Positions 1 through 5,577 of a stretch of 7,997 bases of DNA are shown piece after piece. The stretch covers positions 1,182 to 9,178 of the forward strand of contig DALV01000081.1 of the NCBI GenBank assembly GCA_002496905.1, read 5' to 3'. The DNA comes from Euryarchaeota archaeon UBA105. Lineage in GTDB: Archaea; Thermoplasmatota; Poseidoniia; Poseidoniales; Thalassarchaeaceae. The stretch's first letter is position 1. Each line of letters starts with the position of its first letter. The notes below the pieces were generated by a model. It made no database searches. It saw nothing but the letters and a program-made list of their open reading frames with translations, and was not told where the DNA came from. The position numbers and the translations under genes were made by a program.

Positions 1-132
1 GCAAAAGAAGATGTTTCATCTGCAAATAATATCGTTCCACCACGTAGTGGTGAGCTAGAGTCCAGCCGTGAAGGTCATAAACAAGAGTCAGGTCGGCGGG
101 CCGCGAGGAAACAAGATGAGCGAGACTTTTGA
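1..132 (+). CDS. C-terminal fragment of an unidentified protein (5' end outside window)
   Basis: Frame 1 is open from the first base to a TGA at 130-132 and gives a 43-residue tail rich in Ser, Arg, Lys, Glu and Gln (it starts AKEDVSSANN and ends QDERDF). The other two forward frames hit stops at 56-58 and by about base 29, so this is the only frame that could carry an incoming + strand gene. Its third positions are A/T-leaning, like most genes here. It would overlap the next gene's preferred ATG (116) by 17 bp, which is normal for compact archaeal operons. The charged tail has no domain I recognise. Forty-three open codons can occur by chance, so this is a tentative call that needs the sequence to the left. 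Confidence 0.4.
   Translation, partial: AKEDVSSANNIVPPRSGELESSREGHKQESGRRAARKQDERDF
105..108 (+). promoter_or_regulatory. Shine-Dalgarno GAGG deciding the start at ATG 116
   Basis: GAGG followed by exactly 7 nt and ATG. The same GAGG-7 nt-ATG arrangement precedes the helicase (399-402, ATG 410) and the TusA-like gene (1833-1836, ATG 1844). This favours ATG 116 over the in-frame GTG at 68, which has only AGAG at 57-60 upstream. Confidence 0.6.
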
Positions 133-400
133 CGAGAAGCTCGAACAATTCGAGCGACTCTGGGACGGCGTGACGCCGAAGGGGATTAACCGTACCAAGT
201 CCCTAAAGTTCCGCCAGTACATGCGCCAACACGTACTACAGAAGTACCACAAGAGGCGTAAGGAACAATTCTCGAGTGCTGATAAGGGTCATTACAACCA
301 CAGCTTCTCGAGTAAAGATCAGTTTCTCACTAAGGAGAACTGCCGTAAGTACTGGATGGGAGAACTTCAGAAGGAGATTAGCGATTCGGAATCCTTCTGA
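116..400 (+). CDS. Small basic protein of unknown function, 94 aa
   Basis: I do not recognise this protein. It is soluble-looking, with no signal peptide or membrane segment. It starts MSETFDEKLEQFERLWDG, has a strongly basic aromatic centre (about residues 27-49, KFRQYMRQH then KYHKRRKEQF) and an acidic Ser/Glu tail. The charge pattern would suit nucleic-acid or ribosome binding, but that is inference only. ATG 116 is chosen for its GAGG at 7 nt; an in-frame GTG at 68 would add 16 residues, and the codons there show the same bias, so it remains possible. Codon use is unlike the neighbours: Lys is AAG 11 of 12, Asn always AAC (3), Tyr always TAC (4). That points to high expression or a different origin. 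It lies 9 nt upstream of the DEAD-box helicase and is probably co-transcribed with it. Confidence 0.75.
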   Translation: MSETFDEKLEQFERLWDGVTPKGINRTKSLKFRQYMRQHVLQKYHKRRKEQFSSADKGHYNHSFSSKDQFLTKENCRKYWMGELQKEISDSESF

Positions 401-409
401 GGCGATTAA

Positions 410-1834
410 ATGAGCCCCGCCGCTAAGGCATTTTCTGACTGGAATCTTGATTCAAGGATTGCAGATGCCATATCAAGCAAAGGTTGGGAAAATCCTACTG
501 AAATCCAAGTTGGAGCAATTCCGGTTGCGAGACAAGGTCGCGATGTAGTCGGTCAAGCGCGCACGGGAAGTGGTAAGACTGCGGCTTTTGGTATACCGAT
601 TATCGAAGCGGCTAGTGCTTCAGGCGAACCCCAAGCAATTATCCTCTGCCCAACCAGAGAATTAGCGGTCCAAGTCGCAGAGGAGTTGACTTGGTTACAA
701 GGAGAAAGCGGATTGTCAATTCAGACTGTTTACGGTGGAACAGACATCGAAAAACAAGCTAAAGAATTGCAATCTGGTTCTGACATAATCGTTGGAACTC
801 CCGGTCGCGTTATTGACATGTCCAAGCGAGGACATTTGAATCTAACAGAAATCTCTCATTTTTGTCTAGACGAAGCAGATAGAATGCTGGATATGGGATT
901 CTTCCCAGACGTGCTTTGGATCTTTGAGCAAATGCCTGCAAGAGAGCAGACCTTGTTGTTTAGCGCTACTTTCCCTCAAGAAGTACTAGATGCTGCTGAG
1001 GAATTCATGAATGAGCCAGTTTACGTGATGAGTGATGACCTCGAAGTTGAGGTTCCTGAAATCGATCAATTCGCAGTAAGAATTGGACGTTCAAACAAAC
1101 TATGGGTTCTGGGAAGACTAATCGCTAACATGAGTGATGATGACCAAATGCTAATTTTCACCAATACCAAACGCATGGTTGAGTTACTAGAAGACCGACT
1201 AGGGAAATTCGGGATGAGCGCAACAGGAATGCACGGCGATAAAGCCCAGAACAGGAGAGAGAAAATCCTTGATTCACTCAAAGAGGGAAAAACAAAAATT
1301 GTTGTCGCTACTGACGTAGCAGCACGCGGAATTGACGTTGACGGAATTACTTATGTCGTCAATTACGATCTTCCTGATGATACCGAATCCTACGTCCACC
1401 GCATAGGTAGAACAGGACGCATGGGGCGTTCAGGGCAAGCATGGTCACTTGTATCCAAAGAGGATATGGCTGCTCTTGATAAGATTGCAAATACTTGGAA
1501 TCTCGATATTCCATATGTTGAAGCCCCCGAATTACCAGAGGGCATGACTCGAGACCCTGTACGAAAGCGAGAAGATTGGTCCGAGGTCACAGACCCCTTC
1601 GGCATGGTCAGCGTCGCACTTGAGGTTGGAAGCAGAAAGGCAACTAAGCGCTCGCTGGCGGATTGGATTGTCAGCGAAGCGCGCATTCCAGAAATCGCAT
1701 TGGGGGAAATCCAAATGAGCGATGCATCTTCAACCGTTCAAATACACGTTGAGAAAGCATCCTATGTGATTGATGTAATCAAGAAAAGGGAATTTGATGG
1801 ACTTGCGTTAAATCCATCAATAGTCGAATTTTGA
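410..1834 (+). CDS. DEAD-box RNA helicase with DbpA/CsdA-like C-terminal RNA-binding domain
   Basis: ATP-dependent RNA helicase, 474 aa, cytoplasmic, expected to remodel rRNA or mRNA structure. Every core motif is visible: Q motif with Q33 (NPTEIQ), Walker A ARTGSGKT 50-57, PTREL 81-85, TPGR 130-133, DEAD 154-157, SAT 185-187, LIFTNT 248-253, VVATDVAARGIDV 298-310 and HRIGRTGR 330-337. After the two RecA folds (about 1-370) and a charged linker, residues about 398-474 resemble the DbpA-type RRM: a MVSVALEVG strand, a helix near ADWIVSEA, then IALGEIQMSD. The layout is that of the DeaD/CsdA/DbpA group linked in bacteria to ribosome assembly and cold adaptation. ATG 410 follows GAGG 7 nt upstream, and that GAGG overlaps the preceding TGA, suggesting translational coupling. 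The next gene starts 9 nt downstream. Helicase identity is certain; its substrate is unknown. Confidence 0.97.
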   Translation: MSPAAKAFSDWNLDSRIADAISSKGWENPTEIQVGAIPVARQGRDVVGQARTGSGKTAAFGIPIIEAASASGEPQAIILCPTRELAVQVAEELTWLQGESGLSIQTVYGGTDIEKQAKELQSGSDIIVGTPGRVIDMSKRGHLNLTEISHFCLDEADRMLDMGFFPDVLWIFEQMPAREQTLLFSATFPQEVLDAAEEFMNEPVYVMSDDLEVEVPEIDQFAVRIGRSNKLWVLGRLIANMSDDDQMLIFTNTKRMVELLEDRLGKFGMSATGMHGDKAQNRREKILDSLKEGKTKIVVATDVAARGIDVDGITYVVNYDLPDDTESYVHRIGRTGRMGRSGQAWSLVSKEDMAALDKIANTWNLDIPYVEAPELPEGMTRDPVRKREDWSEVTDPFGMVSVALEVGSRKATKRSLADWIVSEARIPEIALGEIQMSDASSTVQIHVEKASYVIDVIKKREFDGLALNPSIVEF

Positions 1835-1843
1835 GGTTTTGTA

Positions 1844-2080
1844 ATGGACCAAACAGAGACGCCAAATCGGCGTCTTGACCTATTGGGGTTTTTTTGCCCA
1901 GTCCCTGTGCACGAGGCAAGAAAGGCACTCGATGAAATGCAAGAAGGAGAACTTCTCGAAGTACACGCTGACGACCCCGAAACTCTCCAAGATATGCCAG
2001 CACTATGCGATAGGATTGGAGTTCAACTTCTGAACGTTACAGAAGAATCAGGAGAGTATAGATTTCTAATTAGGAAATGA
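1844..2080 (+). CDS. TusA/SirA-family sulfur-carrier-like protein
   Basis: 78-residue cytosolic protein of the TusA/SirA/YedF fold. The N-terminal strand RRLDLLGFFCPVPVHEARKAL carries the CPxP signature, with C18 as the expected persulfide cysteine and the PVP that begins the first helix. The middle segment (LLEVHADDPETLQDMPALCDRIG, residues 37-59) is also typical, with a second cysteine near 54. In bacteria TusA passes sulfur for tRNA thiolation or molybdenum cofactor; in archaea several paralogues exist and the role of this one cannot be read from sequence. It starts at ATG 1844 behind GAGG (1833-1836) that overlaps the helicase TGA, so it is probably translated from the same mRNA. A hairpin plus T7 lies inside its first codons. 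No other sulfur-relay gene is adjacent. The family call is strong, the function open, so no symbol is given. Confidence 0.9.
   Translation: MDQTETPNRRLDLLGFFCPVPVHEARKALDEMQEGELLEVHADDPETLQDMPALCDRIGVQLLNVTEESGEYRFLIRK
1856..1895 (+). promoter_or_regulatory. Hairpin plus T7 tract inside the 5' end of the TusA-like gene (possible attenuator)
   Basis: AGACGCC (1857-1863) pairs perfectly with GGCGTCT (1869-1875) around a 5-nt loop, with an extra G-T wobble at 1856/1876. A run of seven T follows at 1889-1895, itself bracketed by TGGG and CCCA. Archaeal RNA polymerase ends transcription at oligo-T tracts, so this could reduce read-through to ribA unless ribosomes cover it. The T run encodes part of GFFC, next to the conserved CPVP, so protein sequence alone may explain it. 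Confidence 0.3.
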
Positions 2081-2119
2081 ATTTTCCAATCGGATGGGTT
2101 CTTGAGAGTAGAATAGGTC

Positions 2120-2767
2120 GTGAAGTCAATGACGTCACCCAATGGGCCTGTGGATCTCAGAGAATTGCTTGATGTCCCTGCAGATGCTAGGTTGCCGACT
2201 GAACATGGTGATTTTCGAATTAGGGTATTTCACGAGGACACTACAGGACTTGATCATGTAGCCCTAACACTCGGAGACATGCAGGGGCCAGACCCCGTCC
2301 TTGTGCGAGTCCACTCAGAGTGCCTAACCGGTGATGCATTTGGAAGTCTACGTTGTGACTGTGGCCCTCAACTCGATACTGCTCTGCGACGTATACAAGA
2401 AGTTGGATGGGGGTGTTTGGTATACCTTAGACAGGAAGGAAGAGGTATTGGTCTACATGCCAAAATTCAAGCCTACAATTTACAAGACAAGGGTGCTGAT
2501 ACATTAGACGCTAATTTACTGCTGGGTCACCCTGCAGATGCTAGAGATTATCGAATTGCTGCAAAGATATTGGCCGCAGTGGGAGTAGAAAAAGTCTGTC
2601 TATTAACCAACAATCCTGACAAAGTAATTCAATTACAAAATCACGATGTAGACGTACACGAACGAATGCCCCTAGTAGCAGGAGTAAACGAAGATAATCG
2701 AGATTACCTTTCAACAAAGGTAGAAAGAATGGGGCATTCGATTTCGGACGACCATTTTGAGTCTTAA
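2120..2767 (+). CDS. ribA: GTP cyclohydrolase II (riboflavin biosynthesis)
   Basis: Converts GTP to 2,5-diamino-6-ribosylamino-4(3H)-pyrimidinone 5'-phosphate, formate and pyrophosphate, the first step of riboflavin synthesis; zinc-dependent and cytosolic. It is about 215 aa, the usual stand-alone RibA length, with no RibB domain fused. The zinc ligands are clear in VHSECLTGDAFGSLRCDC (C68, C79, C81). The GTP-site motif YLRQEGRGIGL (102-112), the GHPADARDYRIAAKIL segment (136-151), TNNPDK (163-168) and a C-terminal YLSTKVERMGH follow. Many archaea use the unrelated ArfA (GTP cyclohydrolase III) instead, so a bacterial-type enzyme hints at old transfer. The start is uncertain: GTG 2120 has GAGAG 11 nt upstream, while ATG 2129 (three codons later) has AGGT 10 nt upstream. 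It lies 39 nt after the TusA-like gene, too short for an FMN riboswitch. Identity is firm. Confidence 0.95.
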   Translation: MKSMTSPNGPVDLRELLDVPADARLPTEHGDFRIRVFHEDTTGLDHVALTLGDMQGPDPVLVRVHSECLTGDAFGSLRCDCGPQLDTALRRIQEVGWGCLVYLRQEGRGIGLHAKIQAYNLQDKGADTLDANLLLGHPADARDYRIAAKILAAVGVEKVCLLTNNPDKVIQLQNHDVDVHERMPLVAGVNEDNRDYLSTKVERMGHSISDDHFES

Positions 2768-2777
2768 TGCAAATTGC

Positions 2778-2781
2778 AAAA
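2778..2781 (-). terminator. Short oligo-T after tRNA-His (weak)
   Basis: Read on the - strand, a TTTT run lies about 20 nt beyond the tRNA 3' end, just before the ribA stop region. An oligo-T this short is only a plausible archaeal terminator. Confidence 0.25.
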
Positions 2782-2797
2782 TCCCCTCTAAGTATGA

Positions 2798-2802
2798 TTT
2801 TT
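2798..2802 (+). terminator. Possible oligo-T terminator for the ribA transcript
   Basis: TTTTT lies 30 nt after the ribA stop and abuts the 3' end of the oppositely oriented tRNA-His, whose inverted-repeat arms follow immediately. Position and composition suit an archaeal intrinsic terminator. There is no GC hairpin before it. Confidence 0.3.
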
Positions 2803-2877
2803 GGGGCCGTGGCCGGGACTTGAACCCGGGCCGGCGGGACCACAACCCACCGTGCTAACCGCTACACTACCACAGCC
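2802..2877 (-). tRNA. tRNA-His, anticodon GTG
   Basis: The - strand folds as a full cloverleaf. Acceptor GCTGTGG (2876-2870) pairs with CCACGGC (2812-2806), with one G-U pair. The D arm is GTGT/GCAC, the anticodon stem GTGGG/CCCGC with loop TTGTGGT (anticodon GTG), the variable loop 4 nt, and the T arm CCGGG-TTCAAGT-CCCGG. The discriminator is C73 (2805), and a G at 2877 gives the G-1 that pairs with C73, the identity element of histidine tRNA, here encoded in the gene. The 3' CCA is also encoded (2804-2802). No intron is present. The gene converges on ribA, whose stop is 34 bp away, and diverges from the surface-protein gene. Confidence 0.97.
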
Positions 2878-2902
2878 GTATGTAGCCATTCGACTGATAG
2901 AC

Positions 2903-2910
2903 CATATTTC
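2903..2910. promoter_or_regulatory. AT-rich box-A-like element shared by tRNA-His and the surface-protein gene
   Basis: CATATTTC on + and GAAATATG on - is the only clearly TATA-like stretch between the two divergent genes. It is centred about 29 nt from the tRNA G-1 on one side and about 24 nt from the first base of the inverted repeat at 2930 on the other, both suitable for archaeal TBP-dependent starts. It departs from the usual TTTATATA form, so this rests on position and AT content only. Confidence 0.35.
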
Positions 2911-2929
2911 AAGCGTTCCGCGTGAAGTA

Positions 2930-2996
2930 GCCCCGACTCTAGAGACCAACGGATTGAAGCGTCGTTCTCAACCGTTAGTAATTGATGAGTCGGGGC
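2930..2996 (+). promoter_or_regulatory. 67-nt two-stem structure over the surface-protein start codon
   Basis: An outer perfect 10-bp inverted repeat, GCCCCGACTC (2930-2939) with GAGTCGGGGC (2987-2996), encloses a second stem. In that inner stem AACGG (2948-2952) pairs with CCGTT (2972-2976) and TTGA (2954-2957) with TCAA (2968-2971), with one bulged A and a 10-nt loop. Unpaired sides are 8 and 10 nt. The start codon ATG (2985-2987) sits at the inner edge of the outer 3' arm, so a folded leader would hide it. It could be a translational control element, a small structured RNA on either strand, or a protein-binding palindrome. The repeat is seen directly; the role is inferred. Confidence 0.5.
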
Positions 2997-5357
2997 GAGG
3001 GTCTAAGTTTGGGTTTGACGGCCCTAGCGATAATTGCAATACTATCTCCGTTAACCACAGGAGATACGGTCATCGAATCAAATCGAATAGAGTTACTAGA
3101 AGCAGGATCTTTTGATGATGCTAGTGATTGGACTATTTCGACCAAAGCCGCCTTTTCGGATCAACCAGCCGACCATAGTGTGGGTATGATTGCTGATGGA
3201 GAGTTGTCATTCACACACAACCGACCAGATAATTTCCAAACTCATACCGCTTGGGCCTCATTCAGCCCAACAGATTCGAACTTTTCACTGGGAAATCCCG
3301 ATGGCTCCTATACATGGTCTACAGGCCCTGATATTACCTTGTCAGGATATTCTTTCAGTGGTTTAGAAAGTCGAGTCTTAGCCAATGTTTCGTTGGTTAT
3401 GCACATATCGATTCCAGATTCACTACCTTCAGATGAAATTCGTATAACAATAGAGGCAAATGGCCCGGAGAAATTAGTCAAAACAATTGCAAGGACGTTT
3501 GGAGCAGTTAATCGGATGACAACTCCACTGGTGGAAAATATTGACGATTTACAAGATTGGAATTGGGATGATTTGGAAGATGCGTCTGTAACTGTAGACT
3601 ATGTCTCTGACGGTGCTCCTGATGATTCAGAAATCAGAGTGGATGCAGTTGGAATTCGAGTAAAATATCACCAACCATGGTACTCATTTGAGACTGTTAA
3701 GGCGATTCATGAAATTGCAGGTCAAAGTATGCCCGTACTCGACTTTGGACCTTATGATGGAGAAATTTCTGGATTGCTAACTGAATCTTGTGGCCTAACT
3801 CCTGAAGAAGGTGTAGATGGTTTCTGGAGTTTTGATGTTGAAGTTCCTTATGACCAAGAATTAGGACGAATCCATGTATTTGGTGAGGGAAATTACACAA
3901 TAGAAGCGATGCCTCAGGGTCAAACATCTATGGAAGATTATGAAACCTATTCCAACGGAGATTTACTACAACATGGAGACGATACAAATTCAGTACGAAT
4001 AACAATTTTTGACGGTTGCATAAGTTCGGCTAGGATAGATGTCAATGACCCAAAACTAGTGGTGGTTGGTTCAATAACCGGTTCGACTCAAGGTTTAGTT
4101 CAAGAATATAGCAATGTTAGATTTGCAATTGGAAACCAACTTCTCCAAGAAGTACCAATTGAGACGGGTGTATTTTCATTTGAAGTTCCAATAGGTTATG
4201 CCTTGCCTGTTGAGACAAATGAATTGGAATTCGGTGTAGCTTCAAGATTTCAGTGGTCTTCAAACGGAGTAGCAGAAACAACAGTTGTACACATTGAATC
4301 TATTTCCATCGAAGGAGGTTACAATTTATTTTGGGACAGAGATGTAGTATGCTCCGCCCCCTCTCAGCAAGAATTGATTGAAGATGAAGGTGGTATACTA
4401 ATTGCAATGGCAAGTAGGTGTGAAGACGACCTAACAGATTGGCAAGATCTTGAAGTTAATGCTTGGACAGATAACACTGAACTCCTTTCCATATCTGCAT
4501 TATCGGGAGACATTAGGATCCAGCCTCTGACAGATGCAAATGGAGAGGCATTGGTAAATGTCGAAGTTATGGACGAATCTGGCAATATGTGGGTTGGAAG
4601 ATTTAGCGTAAATGTGCTTGCTGTTGAAGATTCCCCCACAATTACAGGATTGCCCGTATTGACTTACATCAATCTTGGAGAAAGTAAGGTAATTGATATT
4701 GAAATCAACGACCCTGACTCATCTGAATTATCAATTTCTACATCAAGGTCTTGGGCTAATGTAGATTCTTTTGGAGATTTGATTTTGACACCTGTTGAAC
4801 CAGGAACCCACATTGTCGAAATCACGGTTAGTGATGGGACATACTCTGAAGTACAAGATTTGGAAGTGATTGTAACGGCTCAGCCAGATTTAACGATAGA
4901 AAATTTAGAAATTTGGAAGGGGAATGTTATCGTTGACTCTGTTGAAGAAGGTGATGTAGTTCAACTCAAGATATACGTTCGAAACGAAGGCAGAGGTGTT
5001 GCCAATACAGTCGATGTTAGATGTTGGGTTGATGGAATGTTAGTAGGCTCAACTATAGTCGATAGCGTCGCACCAGGAGGCTTGTCTATTGCTACATGTG
5101 ATACACAAATCATTACTTCTGGGGACATTGACATCATAGGATTAGTAGACGGTACAGCCTCAATAGAAGAATCGAACGAAATTAACAATGAATTCCAGAT
5201 ATTAGTAAATTCTGAAGGCCGAGATACAGGAACTGGTAAAGATTCCACAGACAGAGGCCCTGCAATTGTTATCTTATCAATTGGGTTAATTGCGATTTCA
5301 ATAGCCGCATTACAATTTGGACCTGGGCGGATTAGAAAGCCATATCGGAAGCGATAG
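2985..5357 (+). CDS. Secreted, C-terminally membrane-anchored surface protein with Ig-like and CARDB domains
   Basis: About 790 aa. A signal peptide (residues 1-27: Arg near the N-terminus, hydrophobic LTALAIIAIL core) leads to a long acidic, beta-rich ectodomain. One transmembrane helix (about 760-778) and a basic tail (RIRKPYRKR) end the protein, so it is anchored with its C-terminus inside. Residues 35-230 resemble a lectin/CBM-like beta sandwich (ends IRVDAVGIRVKY), weakly recognised. About 548-632 is a cadherin/Ig-like repeat (IDIEINDPDSSELSIS, HIVEITVSDG), and 634-742 a CARDB domain (LKIYVRNEGRGVANTVDV, SIEESNEINNEF). Six cysteines fall in near pairs (about 269/345, 456/479, 680/705), suggesting disulfides. 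ATG 2985 is preferred to TTG 2982; neither has a clear Shine-Dalgarno site. It is monocistronic, opposite the cbf5 block. Adhesion, glycan or substrate binding are guesses; no enzymatic motif is visible. Confidence 0.9.
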   Translation: MSRGEGLSLGLTALAIIAILSPLTTGDTVIESNRIELLEAGSFDDASDWTISTKAAFSDQPADHSVGMIADGELSFTHNRPDNFQTHTAWASFSPTDSNFSLGNPDGSYTWSTGPDITLSGYSFSGLESRVLANVSLVMHISIPDSLPSDEIRITIEANGPEKLVKTIARTFGAVNRMTTPLVENIDDLQDWNWDDLEDASVTVDYVSDGAPDDSEIRVDAVGIRVKYHQPWYSFETVKAIHEIAGQSMPVLDFGPYDGEISGLLTESCGLTPEEGVDGFWSFDVEVPYDQELGRIHVFGEGNYTIEAMPQGQTSMEDYETYSNGDLLQHGDDTNSVRITIFDGCISSARIDVNDPKLVVVGSITGSTQGLVQEYSNVRFAIGNQLLQEVPIETGVFSFEVPIGYALPVETNELEFGVASRFQWSSNGVAETTVVHIESISIEGGYNLFWDRDVVCSAPSQQELIEDEGGILIAMASRCEDDLTDWQDLEVNAWTDNTELLSISALSGDIRIQPLTDANGEALVNVEVMDESGNMWVGRFSVNVLAVEDSPTITGLPVLTYINLGESKVIDIEINDPDSSELSISTSRSWANVDSFGDLILTPVEPGTHIVEITVSDGTYSEVQDLEVIVTAQPDLTIENLEIWKGNVIVDSVEEGDVVQLKIYVRNEGRGVANTVDVRCWVDGMLVGSTIVDSVAPGGLSIATCDTQIITSGDIDIIGLVDGTASIEESNEINNEFQILVNSEGRDTGTGKDSTDRGPAIVILSIGLIAISIAALQFGPGRIRKPYRKR

Positions 5358-5364
5358 GTTATCC

Positions 5365-5370
5365 AAAAAA
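5365..5370 (-). terminator. Possible oligo-T terminator for the cbf5 transcript
   Basis: On the - strand TTTTTT lies about 210 nt past the cbf5 stop and just outside the surface-protein stop, the best T-run in that direction in the convergent gap. The long 3' untranslated stretch it implies makes this uncertain. Confidence 0.25.
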
Positions 5371-5394
5371 CATCTCAACATTCGGAAACCCTAG

Positions 5395-5530
5395 TCTGAA
5401 GACCTCCGTTCGGCTGATAATCGTTGTAAATCAGGGAATAGTTATACCATGATGGACGGCCAATTCAGCCTACCGCGCTCGTCTAGCGAGCCGGTGGTGT
5501 GTGTTTACGATGATGAAACTAAAGGTCAGA
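5395..5530. other. Structured convergent intergenic region, candidate non-coding RNA
   Basis: The 220-nt gap between surface-protein and cbf5 stops holds several nested complementary segments. TCTG+ACCT (5395-5398, 5402-5405) pair with AGGTCAGA (5523-5530). GGCTGA (5412-5417) pairs with TCAGCC (5465-5470). A strong hairpin follows, ACCG-(C)-GCTCG (5472-5481) with CGAGC-CGGT (5487-5495) around loop TCTAG. Together these could make a branched RNA of about 136 nt. The strong hairpin is convincing; the outer pairings may be chance. It fits no tRNA, 5S or C/D-box pattern. A 30-codon ORF (ATG 5449 to TGA 5541) crosses it but lacks a convincing ribosome site. Confidence 0.3.
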
Positions 5531-5577
5531 ATAGAGACTGAAGAGTGGATCTACGAAGAGCATGAGATGCATTGATC

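Noticed and set aside
1779..2003. - strand open frame opposite the helicase end and TusA-like gene
   Set aside because: It is antisense to two recognised genes and matches no known protein pattern.
2081..2119. FMN riboswitch ahead of ribA
   Set aside because: Only 39 nt separate the genes, far too little for the FMN aptamer, and none of its conserved segments are visible.
2768..2900. tRNA-His as an integration site of a mobile element
   Set aside because: No integrase gene and no second copy of the tRNA 3' end are seen in the window.
2930..2999. H/ACA guide RNA from the two-stem fold
   Set aside because: Stem and pocket sizes fit loosely, but neither strand has an ANA box directly after the lower stem, and no clear K-turn is seen in the loop.
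2801..3115. Open + strand frame across the tRNA-His gene and surface-protein start
   Set aside because: It reads through a perfect tRNA on the other strand and overlaps the surface-protein gene in a different frame; its protein has no coding character.
5449..5541. 30-codon ORF beginning ATG-ATG in the convergent gap
   Set aside because: It has no good ribosome site and no recognisable peptide, and it crosses the strongest hairpin of the gap; more likely chance.
5510..5541. C/D-box guide RNA suggested by ATGATGA (5510-5516) and CTGA (5538-5541)
   Set aside because: No D'/C' pair lies between them and the flanks do not form a terminal stem, so the boxes are probably accidental.
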